From: 9FT-COMBO-53-11 sp040900215
GTDB lineage: Bacteria; Patescibacteriota; WWE3; 9FT-COMBO-53-11
Reading direction: 5' to 3'
Length of the DNA stretch: 16,079 nt
Assembly (NCBI GenBank): GCA_040900215.1
Contig: JBBDZL010000017.1
Coordinates: 1-16,079, forward strand
Shown here: positions 6,044 through 11,549 of the stretch, one piece after another
Layout of the letters: each line of letters starts with the position of its first letter
Numbering within the stretch: position 1 is the first letter of the stretch
Translations under genes and position numbers: made by a program
Notes under the pieces: model-generated
Databases searched by the model: none
What the model saw: only the letters and a program-made list of their open reading frames with translations
What the model was told of the DNA's origin: nothing

Positions 6044-7740
6044 GGGAAAAAATCACATCCGCCGTCAAGCAGGCGGTTAAGGAGCTCTACCAAATCGACG
6101 TTGACCCGGTGATTGAGCACCCGGCAATCGAGGCGCACGGCGATTACTCCACCAACGTGGCAATGGCTCTGGCGGAACGGCTGGGCAAGAAGCCGCTGGA
6201 GATTGCGGAAAAGCTCTCGGAAGCAATTAGCAATTATCAATTAGGAATTATCAAATTGGCTGAAGTCGCAAATCCCGGATTTATCAACTTCTGGATTAAT
6301 GAGGGAACATTGGTGGAGAAAGTGCAAGAGGTGAATGAGGCGAAGGAAGATTATGGCCGCTCCGAGATTGGGAACGGGGAAACGGTCGTCATTGATTATT
6401 CCGCCCCCAACATCGCCAAGCGCTTTGGGATCGGCCATCTCCGCTCGACCGTCATTGGCCGGGCGCTCTACAATCTGCACAAGTTTTCCGGATACAAGGT
6501 CGTCGGTGACAACCACCTCGGGGACTGGGGGACGCAATTCGGCGCAATTCTGCGCCAAGTAAAAGCCAGGAAATTGGCAATTAACAAATTAACAATTGAC
6601 AAGTTAGAGGAACTGTACGTGGAATTCCATCGGAAGGCGGAAAAGGATCCGAAGCTGATGGTAGAGGCCCGGGAGTGGTTTCTGAAGCTGGAGCAGGGAG
6701 ACAAGGAGGCGCGGGAGCTGTGGAAAGCGGTGGTAGGCGTCTCGATGAAGGAATTTGACCGGATATACTCCCTCCTCGGAGTCGAATTCGACCACGCCCA
6801 CGGCGAGAGCTTCTACGAAGACAAAATGCCGGCGGCGATCGAAGCAGTAAGAGTAAGAGGTTTGAGTAAGAGGAGCGACGGAGCCGAGATCGTCGAGTTT
6901 GCCAAGCTGCCGCCGGCGATTCTGGTTAAAAGCGACGGGGGAACCACCTATTTCACTCGGGATTTGGCGACGATCAAGTACCGATTAGAGACCTGGCAGC
7001 CCCAAACGATTATCTACGAAGTCGGGGCCGACCAAAGGCTTCATTTCCAACAAGTCTTTGAAACCGCTAAGCGGTTGGGTTGGACGGACGGAACCGAACT
7101 GGTCCACGTGGCCCATGGCTTGATTCGTTTCGCCGAGGGCAAGATGTCCACCCGTCGCGGCCAGACGGTCAATTTGGAAGAAGTTTTAGACGAGGCAGTG
7201 AAGCGCGCCGAGAAACTAATCACCGCCTCCGGCGGGACCCCGCCAAAGGCGGTGGCCGGCCAAAAGGGGGCCGTGGCCAAGGCGTTGGGCATTGGGGCGG
7301 TGAAATATTTCGACCTTTCTCACCAGCCCCAAACCGATATCATCTTCGACTGGGAGAAGCTATTTTTACTGGAGGGAAACAGCGCTCCGTATCTTCAGTA
7401 CACATACGCTAGGGCAACTTCCGTTTTGCGAAAAGCGGGCAAAACCGAATCTAAAATCTTAAATCTAAAATCTGAAATCTTAGATGCGGAGACGCCCTTG
7501 CTCCGCTATCTTTATCGCTTCCCCGAAGTTGTCGAATCGGCCACAAAGACCTACTCTCCCAATCTTGTCTGCAACTATCTCTTTGAGCTGGCCCAGCGCT
7601 TCAACAGCTTCTATGCCGCCGCTCCGATTATCAAAGCCGAAGAAAATAAAGAACTGCGGTTGGCGCTAACGGCAGCCACCGCCCAGGTGCTGAAAAACGG
7701 GTTGACGCTTCTGGGAATTGAGGCGCCGGAAAGGTTATAA
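6040..7740 (+). CDS. argS: Arginyl-tRNA synthetase
   Basis: Class I synthetase charging tRNA-Arg (566 residues, normal length). It has an N-terminal Add-1-like domain with VANPGFINFWI, then DYSAPNIAKRFGIGHLRST with the HIGH-equivalent at 130-134, DNHLGDWGTQFG, a KMSKS variant GKMSTRRG (KMSTR at 368-372), LGIGAVKYFDLS with FDWEKLF, and a C-terminal DALR domain (LLRYLYRFPEVVE, ELAQRFNSFY). The start is fixed by the ATGA overlap with comEC2. Odd points: three period-7 arrays (6225-6257, 6572-6607, 7449-7484), a GTAAGAG-rich patch (6847-6873) and a coding double hairpin (7222-7253) all lie in variable linkers, so the core is intact. Its stop codon is part of the TATAAT in front of ndk. Confidence 0.98.
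   Translation: MREKITSAVKQAVKELYQIDVDPVIEHPAIEAHGDYSTNVAMALAERLGKKPLEIAEKLSEAISNYQLGIIKLAEVANPGFINFWINEGTLVEKVQEVNEAKEDYGRSEIGNGETVVIDYSAPNIAKRFGIGHLRSTVIGRALYNLHKFSGYKVVGDNHLGDWGTQFGAILRQVKARKLAINKLTIDKLEELYVEFHRKAEKDPKLMVEAREWFLKLEQGDKEARELWKAVVGVSMKEFDRIYSLLGVEFDHAHGESFYEDKMPAAIEAVRVRGLSKRSDGAEIVEFAKLPPAILVKSDGGTTYFTRDLATIKYRLETWQPQTIIYEVGADQRLHFQQVFETAKRLGWTDGTELVHVAHGLIRFAEGKMSTRRGQTVNLEEVLDEAVKRAEKLITASGGTPPKAVAGQKGAVAKALGIGAVKYFDLSHQPQTDIIFDWEKLFLLEGNSAPYLQYTYARATSVLRKAGKTESKILNLKSEILDAETPLLRYLYRFPEVVESATKTYSPNLVCNYLFELAQRFNSFYAAAPIIKAEENKELRLALTAATAQVLKNGLTLLGIEAPERL
6225..6257 (+). repeat. Heptad repeat in argS (AATTANC type)
   Basis: AATTA begins at 6225, 6232, 6239 and 6246, exactly 7 nt apart, with a decayed copy after. 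It encodes SNYQLGIIKL just before the conserved VANPGFINF. Confidence 0.8.
6572..6607 (+). repeat. Heptad repeat in argS (AATTNNC type)
   Basis: AATT or its variants occur at 6572, 6579, 6587, 6594 and 6601 (AAGTT), a 7-nt period with one slip of one base. It encodes KLAINKLTIDKLEE, an amphipathic-looking linker. Confidence 0.75.
7222..7253 (+). repeat. Coding double-hairpin element in argS, similar to one in leuS
   Basis: CCGCC / GGCGG with loop TCC (7223-7235), then CCGCC / GGCGG with loop AAA (7240-7252). It encodes ASGGTPPKAVAG; the leuS counterpart encodes AAGGVPQKAG, so the two inserts look alike as peptides too. Confidence 0.7.
7449..7484 (+). repeat. Heptad repeat in argS (ATCTAAA type)
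   Basis: ATCT begins at 7449, 7456, 7463, 7470 and 7477, exactly 7 nt apart. It encodes ESKILNLKSEILD at the entry to the DALR domain. 7460-7473 is the reverse complement of 2079-2092 in leuS. Confidence 0.85.
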
Positions 7741-7741
7741 T
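7736..7741 (+). promoter_or_regulatory. -10 hexamer of ndk overlapping the argS stop codon
   Basis: A perfect TATAAT at 7736-7741 contains the argS TAA stop. ATG of ndk follows after 11 nt, so the leader would be about 4 nt. No matching -35 at standard spacing is seen. Confidence 0.45.
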
Positions 7742-7752
7742 CCTGAACAGAG

Positions 7753-8295
7753 ATGGAACGCACGATGATCGTTTTCAAACCGGACTCTGTGGATCGCGGG
7801 CTGGTGGGGGAGATCCTCGCCCGCTTTGAGCACGCCGGTCTCCGGATCGTCGGTTCCAAGACTCTCTCCGTCACCGAAGAGTTTGTTGCTCACCATTATC
7901 CTGACAAGTCCGATTTTCTTCGTTCGATGGGAATGAAAACTTTGGAAAATTACGCCGAAGCTAAGATCGACCCGCTTAAAGAGATCGGCACCGATGACCC
8001 GGTCGAGATTGGCCGGCGGATTCGCCGCTGGAACATGGAGTTTCTCTCCCGCGGGCCGGTGATTGCCTTTGTGCTGGAAGGGAATCACGCCGTGGCAAAT
8101 GTCCGCCGGTTGGTAGGGAAGACGATTCCTTCGACCGCTGACGCCGGTACGATCCGCGGCGACTACTCGATTGATTCTTCCATCCTCGCCAACCGGGAAA
8201 AGCGGGCGGTCCAAAACCTCGTCCACGCTTCCGGTACGGTGGAGGAAGCCCAAGAAGAAATCAAGCTCTGGTTCAAATCCGCCGAACTCGTTTAA
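7753..8295 (+). CDS. ndk: Nucleoside diphosphate kinase, long variant
   Basis: Transfers the gamma-phosphate of ATP to NDPs through a phospho-histidine. It starts with TMIVFKPDSVDRGL, and has VIAFVLEGNHAVANVRRLVG, TIRGDYS and the active-site region QNLVHASGTVEEA with His158. The usual bacterial enzyme is about 140 residues; this one is 180, with about 35 extra residues between FVAHHY and FLSRGPV (residues about 50-95). The signature around the histidine is NLVHASGT instead of the common N-x-x-H-G-S-D, though the His and Asn remain. ATG 7753 begins the conserved strand at once; an ATG at 7765 would remove it. Position 12 nt after argS suggests co-transcription, with an additional possible start from the overlapping TATAAT. 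Its stop codon abuts the REP element. Confidence 0.93.
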   Translation: MERTMIVFKPDSVDRGLVGEILARFEHAGLRIVGSKTLSVTEEFVAHHYPDKSDFLRSMGMKTLENYAEAKIDPLKEIGTDDPVEIGRRIRRWNMEFLSRGPVIAFVLEGNHAVANVRRLVGKTIPSTADAGTIRGDYSIDSSILANREKRAVQNLVHASGTVEEAQEEIKLWFKSAELV

Positions 8296-8296
8296 A

Positions 8297-8319
8297 CCTA
8301 ACCTTCGAGGTTTACAGGA
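8297..8319 (+). repeat. Left REP hairpin of the RAYT element
   Basis: The hairpin AACCT, loop TCG, AGGTT is at 8300-8312, flanked by TACAGGA up to 8319. The RAYT stop codon (TGA on the minus strand) starts at the very next base. Confidence 0.8.
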
Positions 8320-9012
8320 TCAATTTGGGGTTTCTTCAATGATCAAGTCCTCGATTCCGGGAAGGACGCGATTAGGATCGATTTTTGCCTCCACAAACTC
8401 ACGGTACTCTTTCGATCCCCCGATTTGGTTCACCCAAAAGCGGACCTCTTCTTGGTTAGTGATATGAGGGTTTTTGAAACCCGCCCACTCTTGGTAGGAA
8501 CTGTAATACCAATCTTGAGGGTTTCTAAGCTCCCCTTTCCGATTTGCTTTTTTTGACACCAGAGGATTGAGATGAATGTAGCGGCTGAGCTGGAGAACAG
8601 AACCTTCGTCCCGGACCTCCTTGGATTTGAATTTTCCTTGGAAGATGACACCACCTCTTCTGTATTTGATATTGAAGTAGCGAGTATAGCCATTGATCAG
8701 ATCAGAAACAAAGCGGCTAAGCCTATTGGGGTCCTTTTCATTAGGTTTCAAGAGGAGGTGGAAATGGTTGGGCATGGCTACGAATGCAATAATTTTCGCC
8801 CTTTCCTCCTGTAAACCTTCGAGGTTGATCCGGCTGGGGAGTTGGATGAACTGGGAGTAGGGGACCTCCCTTTCTAATTTGTAGTAGTCTAGCAAGTTAA
8901 CGAAGCGTTGGTAATCGCGAGTCCCCTCAAATATTCGCGGTTTCTCCTTTACCGCCCGATTGTAGATGTGGTAGTAAAAATCGGGGTTGAAGTTTCTTGG
9001 TTTGGAAGCCAT
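8320..9012 (-). CDS. REP-associated tyrosine transposase (RAYT, Y1_Tnp/TnpA_REP family)
   Basis: A 230-residue HUH-type single-strand nuclease that cleaves and joins DNA at REP hairpins using one tyrosine. FYYHIYNRAV near the N-terminus is followed by the metal-binding HUH in AFVAMPNHFHLLLKP, the presumed catalytic Tyr in INGYTRYFN, GGVIFQGKFKSKEV, and LSRYIHLNPLV, all diagnostic for this family. Length is full, so it appears intact. ATG 9012 begins a normal N-terminus and lies 12 nt after a -10-like hexamer. Odd: a REP copy is part of the coding sequence (NLEGLQEE, 8802-8826). Such genes are usually single copy per REP family and domesticated; mobility here is unproven. Confidence 0.95.
   Translation of the reverse strand: MASKPRNFNPDFYYHIYNRAVKEKPRIFEGTRDYQRFVNLLDYYKLEREVPYSQFIQLPSRINLEGLQEERAKIIAFVAMPNHFHLLLKPNEKDPNRLSRFVSDLINGYTRYFNIKYRRGGVIFQGKFKSKEVRDEGSVLQLSRYIHLNPLVSKKANRKGELRNPQDWYYSSYQEWAGFKNPHITNQEEVRFWVNQIGGSKEYREFVEAKIDPNRVLPGIEDLIIEETPN
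8802..8826 (-). repeat. Internal, protein-coding REP copy inside the RAYT gene
   Basis: Twenty-five bases here are identical to 9054-9078, including the AACCT-TCG-AGGTT hairpin and the CTCCTGTA flank. On the coding strand they read NLEGLQEE between the first strand and the HUH motif. Confidence 0.85.
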
Positions 9013-9024
9013 CTGATTGATGGC

Positions 9025-9052
9025 ATTTTAAGGCCACGGCCAGAAAAGTCAA
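9025..9052 (-). promoter_or_regulatory. Promoter of the RAYT gene
   Basis: On the minus strand TTGACT (9047-9052), a 16-nt spacer and TAAAAT (9025-9030) lie just before ATG 9012. The right REP ends one base upstream of the -35, so transposase bound to the REP could affect its own transcription (inference). Confidence 0.6.
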
Positions 9053-9053
9053 G

Positions 9054-9081
9054 TTTCCTCCTGTAAACCTTCGAGGTTAGG
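9054..9081 (-). repeat. Right REP hairpin of the RAYT element
   Basis: Hairpin AACCT, TCG, AGGTT at 9066-9078 with flank TCCTCCTGTA. The flanks are inverted relative to the left arm while the loop keeps the same orientation. The sortase stop codon (9077-9079) lies in it. Confidence 0.8.
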
Positions 9082-9766
9082 GTTGGCGGAGCTCAGCGGT
9101 GATGATTAGCCGGTTGATCGCAATCCCCGGAGGGTCGCAGGTCTGGAGGGTCAGGTAGGGGGTATCGAAGGTTCGGGTGAGAGGGGTAGTGTTGAAGCCG
9201 GAAACGATCTCCTTGCCCTGAACGTAATAATCAAATCTCTCACCCTTGTAGAAGATTACAATCCGGTCGCCTTTCTCCAGCTTTCGGATCAGGTTGAAGA
9301 CCCCGGCGTAGGGCCCATATTTCCAGAAATCAATGGTGGTGTGGGCAAAGAGGTAGCTGTTGCCGACCTGCCCGGGCCGGGCCGTTCCTTGGGCGTGGGC
9401 GACTCCCTTCTCCAGCGCCCTGAGATAGGCCCGCTTGTCGATCACCGAGACGTTCTCGATCACCGGGGCGTTGACTCCGATCTTTTCGATCACGATCCCA
9501 AACTGGGTCGATTTGGGGGTAACTTTTAAGGGAGTTGGTTGAGCAAGTAAGCCGGCGAACGGGCTGGTATTGGCCGGCGGTTCATTCCCCACTTCATCCA
9601 CCGTGAACGTTTGCCCGCGCAGCTTCCAGTAAGCGTAGAGAGATTCCTGCCGAATCACGTCCCAGAAAGAGAGAATAAAATAGAGGACCGCCCCCAGGAT
9701 CAGGGCGTTGGAGATTGTTCTCTTGATAATGTGACGCCAGTCTAAATTTCGGAGCTTATCAAACAT
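9077..9766 (-). CDS. Sortase family transpeptidase (class D/E-like)
   Basis: A 229-residue membrane-anchored cysteine transpeptidase that attaches surface proteins to the envelope or joins pilins. One TM helix at about 17-37 (TISNALILGAVLYFILSFWD) is followed by an extracytoplasmic sortase domain from about 88. The catalytic set is His142 (SYLFAHTTID), Cys210 in TLQTCDPPG and Arg219 (AINRLIIT). The start ATG 9766 lies only 7 nt after the CCA end of tRNA-Pro, with no Shine-Dalgarno between. Substrate unknown: neither partial surface protein in the window shows an LPXTG-type tail. The stop codon lies in the right REP arm. Confidence 0.93.
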   Translation of the reverse strand: MFDKLRNLDWRHIIKRTISNALILGAVLYFILSFWDVIRQESLYAYWKLRGQTFTVDEVGNEPPANTSPFAGLLAQPTPLKVTPKSTQFGIVIEKIGVNAPVIENVSVIDKRAYLRALEKGVAHAQGTARPGQVGNSYLFAHTTIDFWKYGPYAGVFNLIRKLEKGDRIVIFYKGERFDYYVQGKEIVSGFNTTPLTRTFDTPYLTLQTCDPPGIAINRLIITAELRQP

Positions 9767-9773
9767 TTTGAAT

Positions 9774-9848
9774 TGGTCGGGGCGGCGGGAATTGAACCCA
9801 CTACCTCTCGCACCCGAAGCGAGCGGTCTACCGATGACCTACGCCCCG
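9774..9848 (-). tRNA. tRNA-Pro (anticodon CGG)
   Basis: 75 nt, complete cloverleaf on the minus strand: acceptor CGGGGCG/CGCCCCG, D arm GGTC/GACC, anticodon stem CTCGC/GCGAG with loop TTCGGGT (CGG at 34-36), T arm GTGGG/CCCGC with loop TTCAATT, discriminator A and an encoded CCA. The sortase gene begins 7 nt downstream, so the two are probably co-transcribed. Confidence 0.95.
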
Positions 9849-9861
9849 ACAATTGATACGG

Positions 9862-9867
9862 TATAAT
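9862..9867 (+). promoter_or_regulatory. -10 hexamer of tRNA-Arg
   Basis: A perfect TATAAT lies 12 nt before the tRNA-Arg 5' end in the 31-nt gap between the two divergent tRNA genes. The -35 would fall inside tRNA-Pro; none is recognisable. Confidence 0.5.
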
Positions 9868-9879
9868 TCTACTGTATCT

Positions 9880-9956
9880 GCCCCCGTAGCTCAATTGGAT
9901 AGAGCAAACCCTTCCTAAGGGAGAGATTGCAGGTTCGAGTCCTGCCGGGGGCACCA
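9880..9956 (+). tRNA. tRNA-Arg (anticodon CCT)
   Basis: 77 nt: acceptor GCCCCCG/CGGGGGC, D arm GCTC/GAGC, anticodon loop TTCCTAA (CCT), T arm GCAGG/CCTGC with TTCGAGT, discriminator A and an encoded CCA. The anticodon stem is weak: AACCC against GGGAG gives three G-C pairs, with A-A and A-G at 28-42 and 27-43. Confidence 0.92.
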
Positions 9957-10011
9957 CAATTGACTAACTTACCTTTACGATAGACCGGACCTCACTCTAT
10001 TAAGTATCTTC

Positions 10012-10041
10012 TTGACTAAATTAAATTCAATGCGCTAGAGT
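10012..10041 (+). promoter_or_regulatory. Promoter of the yerC-like gene
   Basis: TTGACT (10012-10017), 18-nt spacer, TAGAGT (10036-10041, 4/6). The rest of the 9957-10070 gap shows no other recognisable element. Confidence 0.5.
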
Positions 10042-10054
10042 GGCATTAGTAGTT

Positions 10055-10063
10055 AAGGAGGTG
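10055..10063 (+). promoter_or_regulatory. Strong Shine-Dalgarno that fixes a TTG start
   Basis: AAGGAGGTG is complementary to the 16S rRNA 3' end and lies 7 nt before TTG 10071, the chosen start of the yerC-like gene. Confidence 0.85.
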
Positions 10064-10070
10064 AATTAAT

Positions 10071-10397
10071 TTGCCAAAAGTTTCACAGAAACAGGTTAAG
10101 GGCGAGGATCACTTGGTCCAAAATTTTTGGGAGGACATCAACGTCGTTTCCTCGGCGGAGAGAATGATTTACTTCGAGCACTTGCTAACGCCGACCGAGG
10201 TCCTAATGCTGGCCAAGCGAGCGGCGATCTTCAAAGACCTGATCAACAAGCGCTCCTACGTTGACATTTCCGGAGAGTACGGGGTGGGAGTAAACACGAT
10301 CAGCCGGCTTTCCAACACCCTGCACCAGGCCGATCCCGACTTCATCGTGATCCTGACCAAGCTCTCCTCAAAAGAGGAAAAGAAAAGCTGGTTCTGA
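10071..10397 (+). CDS. TrpR/YerC/YecD-family small DNA-binding regulator
   Basis: A 108-residue all-helical protein. The central and C-terminal parts fit the TrpR-like family: LTPTEVLMLAKRAAIFKDLI, then the HTH YVDISGEYGVGVNTISRLSN and LHQADPDFI. YerC/YecD proteins are small repressor-like proteins whose ligand is mostly unknown; nothing here shows tryptophan binding. The start is TTG at 10071, supported by an unusually good Shine-Dalgarno, and it leaves a normal short basic N-terminus (MPKVSQKQVKG). It is monocistronic and convergent with the PEGA gene; its TGA is followed at once by a palindrome shared with that gene's stop codon. The target genes are not evident in the window. Confidence 0.9.
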   Translation: MPKVSQKQVKGEDHLVQNFWEDINVVSSAERMIYFEHLLTPTEVLMLAKRAAIFKDLINKRSYVDISGEYGVGVNTISRLSNTLHQADPDFIVILTKLSSKEEKKSWF

Positions 10398-10411
10398 TTA
10401 CCTTAAGGTAA
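10398..10411. repeat. 14-bp perfect palindrome between convergent stop codons
   Basis: TTACCTTAAGGTAA supplies the PEGA-gene TAA stop on the minus strand and directly follows the yerC-like TGA. With no loop and no T-run it is a poor intrinsic terminator. Confidence 0.5.
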
Positions 10412-11504
10412 TGCCGTAGAGATTGGCCGGCGATTCCGAGGAAATTGAAGTCACGACAATCACCTGCGCTAGGTCGGTTGAGGAAAAAGCGACGCTTTCT
10501 ACCAGCGTGCCGCTAAAGATTTCCCGTTTGTTCGTACCGTCCAAATCCATAATTGAAACCTTGTTCCCTTCGAGGACGATGAAGTTCTGGGAGTTTGCTA
10601 GCCAGAACATTTTAAGTTTTTTGTCTTCGGTTTCGAGGATTTTCCGATTGGTTTCCTCCCCAACCGGAAGGGGATCGATGAAATTGGCGACCCAGAATTC
10701 CCGCTTGCTGCCGGCGGCCTTCTCGTAAAGGAACTTGCGCTCGTCGGGCGACCAGACGCTGGTGAGGGCTAGGGCCGGGTCCTGATACTCCTCCGGAATC
10801 TCCAGATTTTTAACCGCTTCCGACCGCTGTTCCATTACTAGTGCTTGCCACTGGGTGCGCAGCGTTGACACGCTGCTTACCGCTGTGCCGGTCGTCCCCG
10901 TTCGGATGAGATAGAGATTACCTTTGCTTCCGGCGGTCAGCAGGAGCTGATCCTCGTTGGGAGAGAATTCGATTTTGGTCACTTTGGCGAACGGGAAGTC
11001 CTTGGTTTCGGGAGAAATTTCCTGGGGCTGGGTGCGCAGGAAGCCGAGGAATGAATTGCTTAACGATAGAAGATAGAGCTTCCCCCCGCTTAAGAAAGCC
11101 GCTTTTGTTCCCGAAGCTGAAGGAGTGACCAACTTGGCGCCATTTTGGGTAATCGCCGTGAGGGAGGGAGAGAGCGGCGGAAGGATTGCCATCACCCCGG
11201 TAACCAATTCGGCTTTGACTTCCACATCTTTCTCCCAGCTCATAAACCCTTCTTTTTCAATTTTCAAGTGATAAGTGTCGGGTTGGAGGCTGCCGATGGT
11301 GGAATCGGTCGCGCCGGCTAGCTTATCGTCCAAGAGAACCCGGGCGCCATCAGGAACGGATTTGACGAGGATCATTCCCGTTTTGGCGAACCCTCCTCCT
11401 CCCAAATCCAGCCGGAAACCGGAGGCATAGAGAATAATGCCGGTGGTGATCAGAAACAAGATGATTAAGAATCCCAAAATCTGAAAGAGTGAGCCGCGTT
11501 TCAT
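10398..11504 (-). CDS. Membrane-anchored PEGA-domain protein with beta-propeller-like region
   Basis: 368 residues. An N-terminal TM helix (about 8-28, ILGFLIILFLITTGIILYAS) is followed by a PEGA-type beta domain at about 43-100 (TGMILVKSVPDGARVLLDDK, LQPDTYHLKIEKEGFMSWEK). Residues about 115-368 hold repeated strand blocks with blade-like signatures such as KIEFSPNEDQLLLTAG, LTSVWSPDERKFLYEKA, FWLANSQNFIVLEGNKVSIM and AFSSTDLAQVIVV, like TolB/WD-type propellers. It probably acts outside the membrane in envelope binding or carbohydrate contact; no enzyme motif is seen. ATG 11504 lies seven nt after a perfect TATAAT on the same strand, so the transcript is probably leaderless. It is divergent from the ligase-glycosyltransferase gene. 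Confidence 0.85.
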   Translation of the reverse strand: MKRGSLFQILGFLIILFLITTGIILYASGFRLDLGGGGFAKTGMILVKSVPDGARVLLDDKLAGATDSTIGSLQPDTYHLKIEKEGFMSWEKDVEVKAELVTGVMAILPPLSPSLTAITQNGAKLVTPSASGTKAAFLSGGKLYLLSLSNSFLGFLRTQPQEISPETKDFPFAKVTKIEFSPNEDQLLLTAGSKGNLYLIRTGTTGTAVSSVSTLRTQWQALVMEQRSEAVKNLEIPEEYQDPALALTSVWSPDERKFLYEKAAGSKREFWVANFIDPLPVGEETNRKILETEDKKLKMFWLANSQNFIVLEGNKVSIMDLDGTNKREIFSGTLVESVAFSSTDLAQVIVVTSISSESPANLYGITLR

Positions 11505-11511
11505 CGAAAGT

Positions 11512-11517
11512 ATTATA
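11512..11517 (-). promoter_or_regulatory. -10 hexamer of the PEGA gene
   Basis: TATAAT on the minus strand, 7 nt before ATG 11504. It predicts a start of transcription at or next to the start codon. Confidence 0.55.
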
Positions 11518-11537
11518 AACGATTCCTTACATCGGGA

Positions 11538-11543
11538 TATAAT
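11538..11543 (+). promoter_or_regulatory. -10 hexamer of the ligase-glycosyltransferase gene
   Basis: TATAAT on the plus strand, 6 nt before GTG 11550. It is back to back with the divergent -10 at 11512-11517, so the two promoters must share or compete for the same 45 bp. Confidence 0.55.
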
Positions 11544-11549
11544 GGGGCG

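Larger units (their letters stand above)
8297..9081 (-). mobile_element. RAYT-REP element (IS200/IS605-related, REP-associated tyrosine transposase unit)
   Basis: A 785-bp unit of a single Y1/HUH transposase gene framed by hairpin-bearing inverted repeats. The left arm at 8297-8319 and the right arm at 9059-9081 match as inverted repeats over 23 nt, except for three loop positions. The unit sits exactly between the stop codons of ndk and sortase; the sortase TAA is within the right arm. No target-site duplication is seen, as expected for this class. Boundaries beyond the repeats cannot be set from one copy. Confidence 0.75.

Noticed and set aside
6847..6873. GTAAGAG repeats in argS as a ninth heptad array
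   Set aside because: The intervals are 6 and 13 nt, not 7; it may be a decayed relative but does not meet the period used for the others.
8572..8814. Plus-strand open frame opposite the RAYT gene
   Set aside because: The RAYT reading frame is intact with HUH and Tyr motifs; the other frame shows no domain or RBS.
10398..10411. Bidirectional intrinsic terminator between convergent genes
   Set aside because: The palindrome has no loop, is AT-rich and is followed by no T-run on either strand.
10851..11039. 12-mer CTGGGTGCGCAG present twice in the PEGA gene
   Set aside because: Both copies encode the same LRTQ tetrapeptide; this is adequately explained by similar propeller strands or chance.
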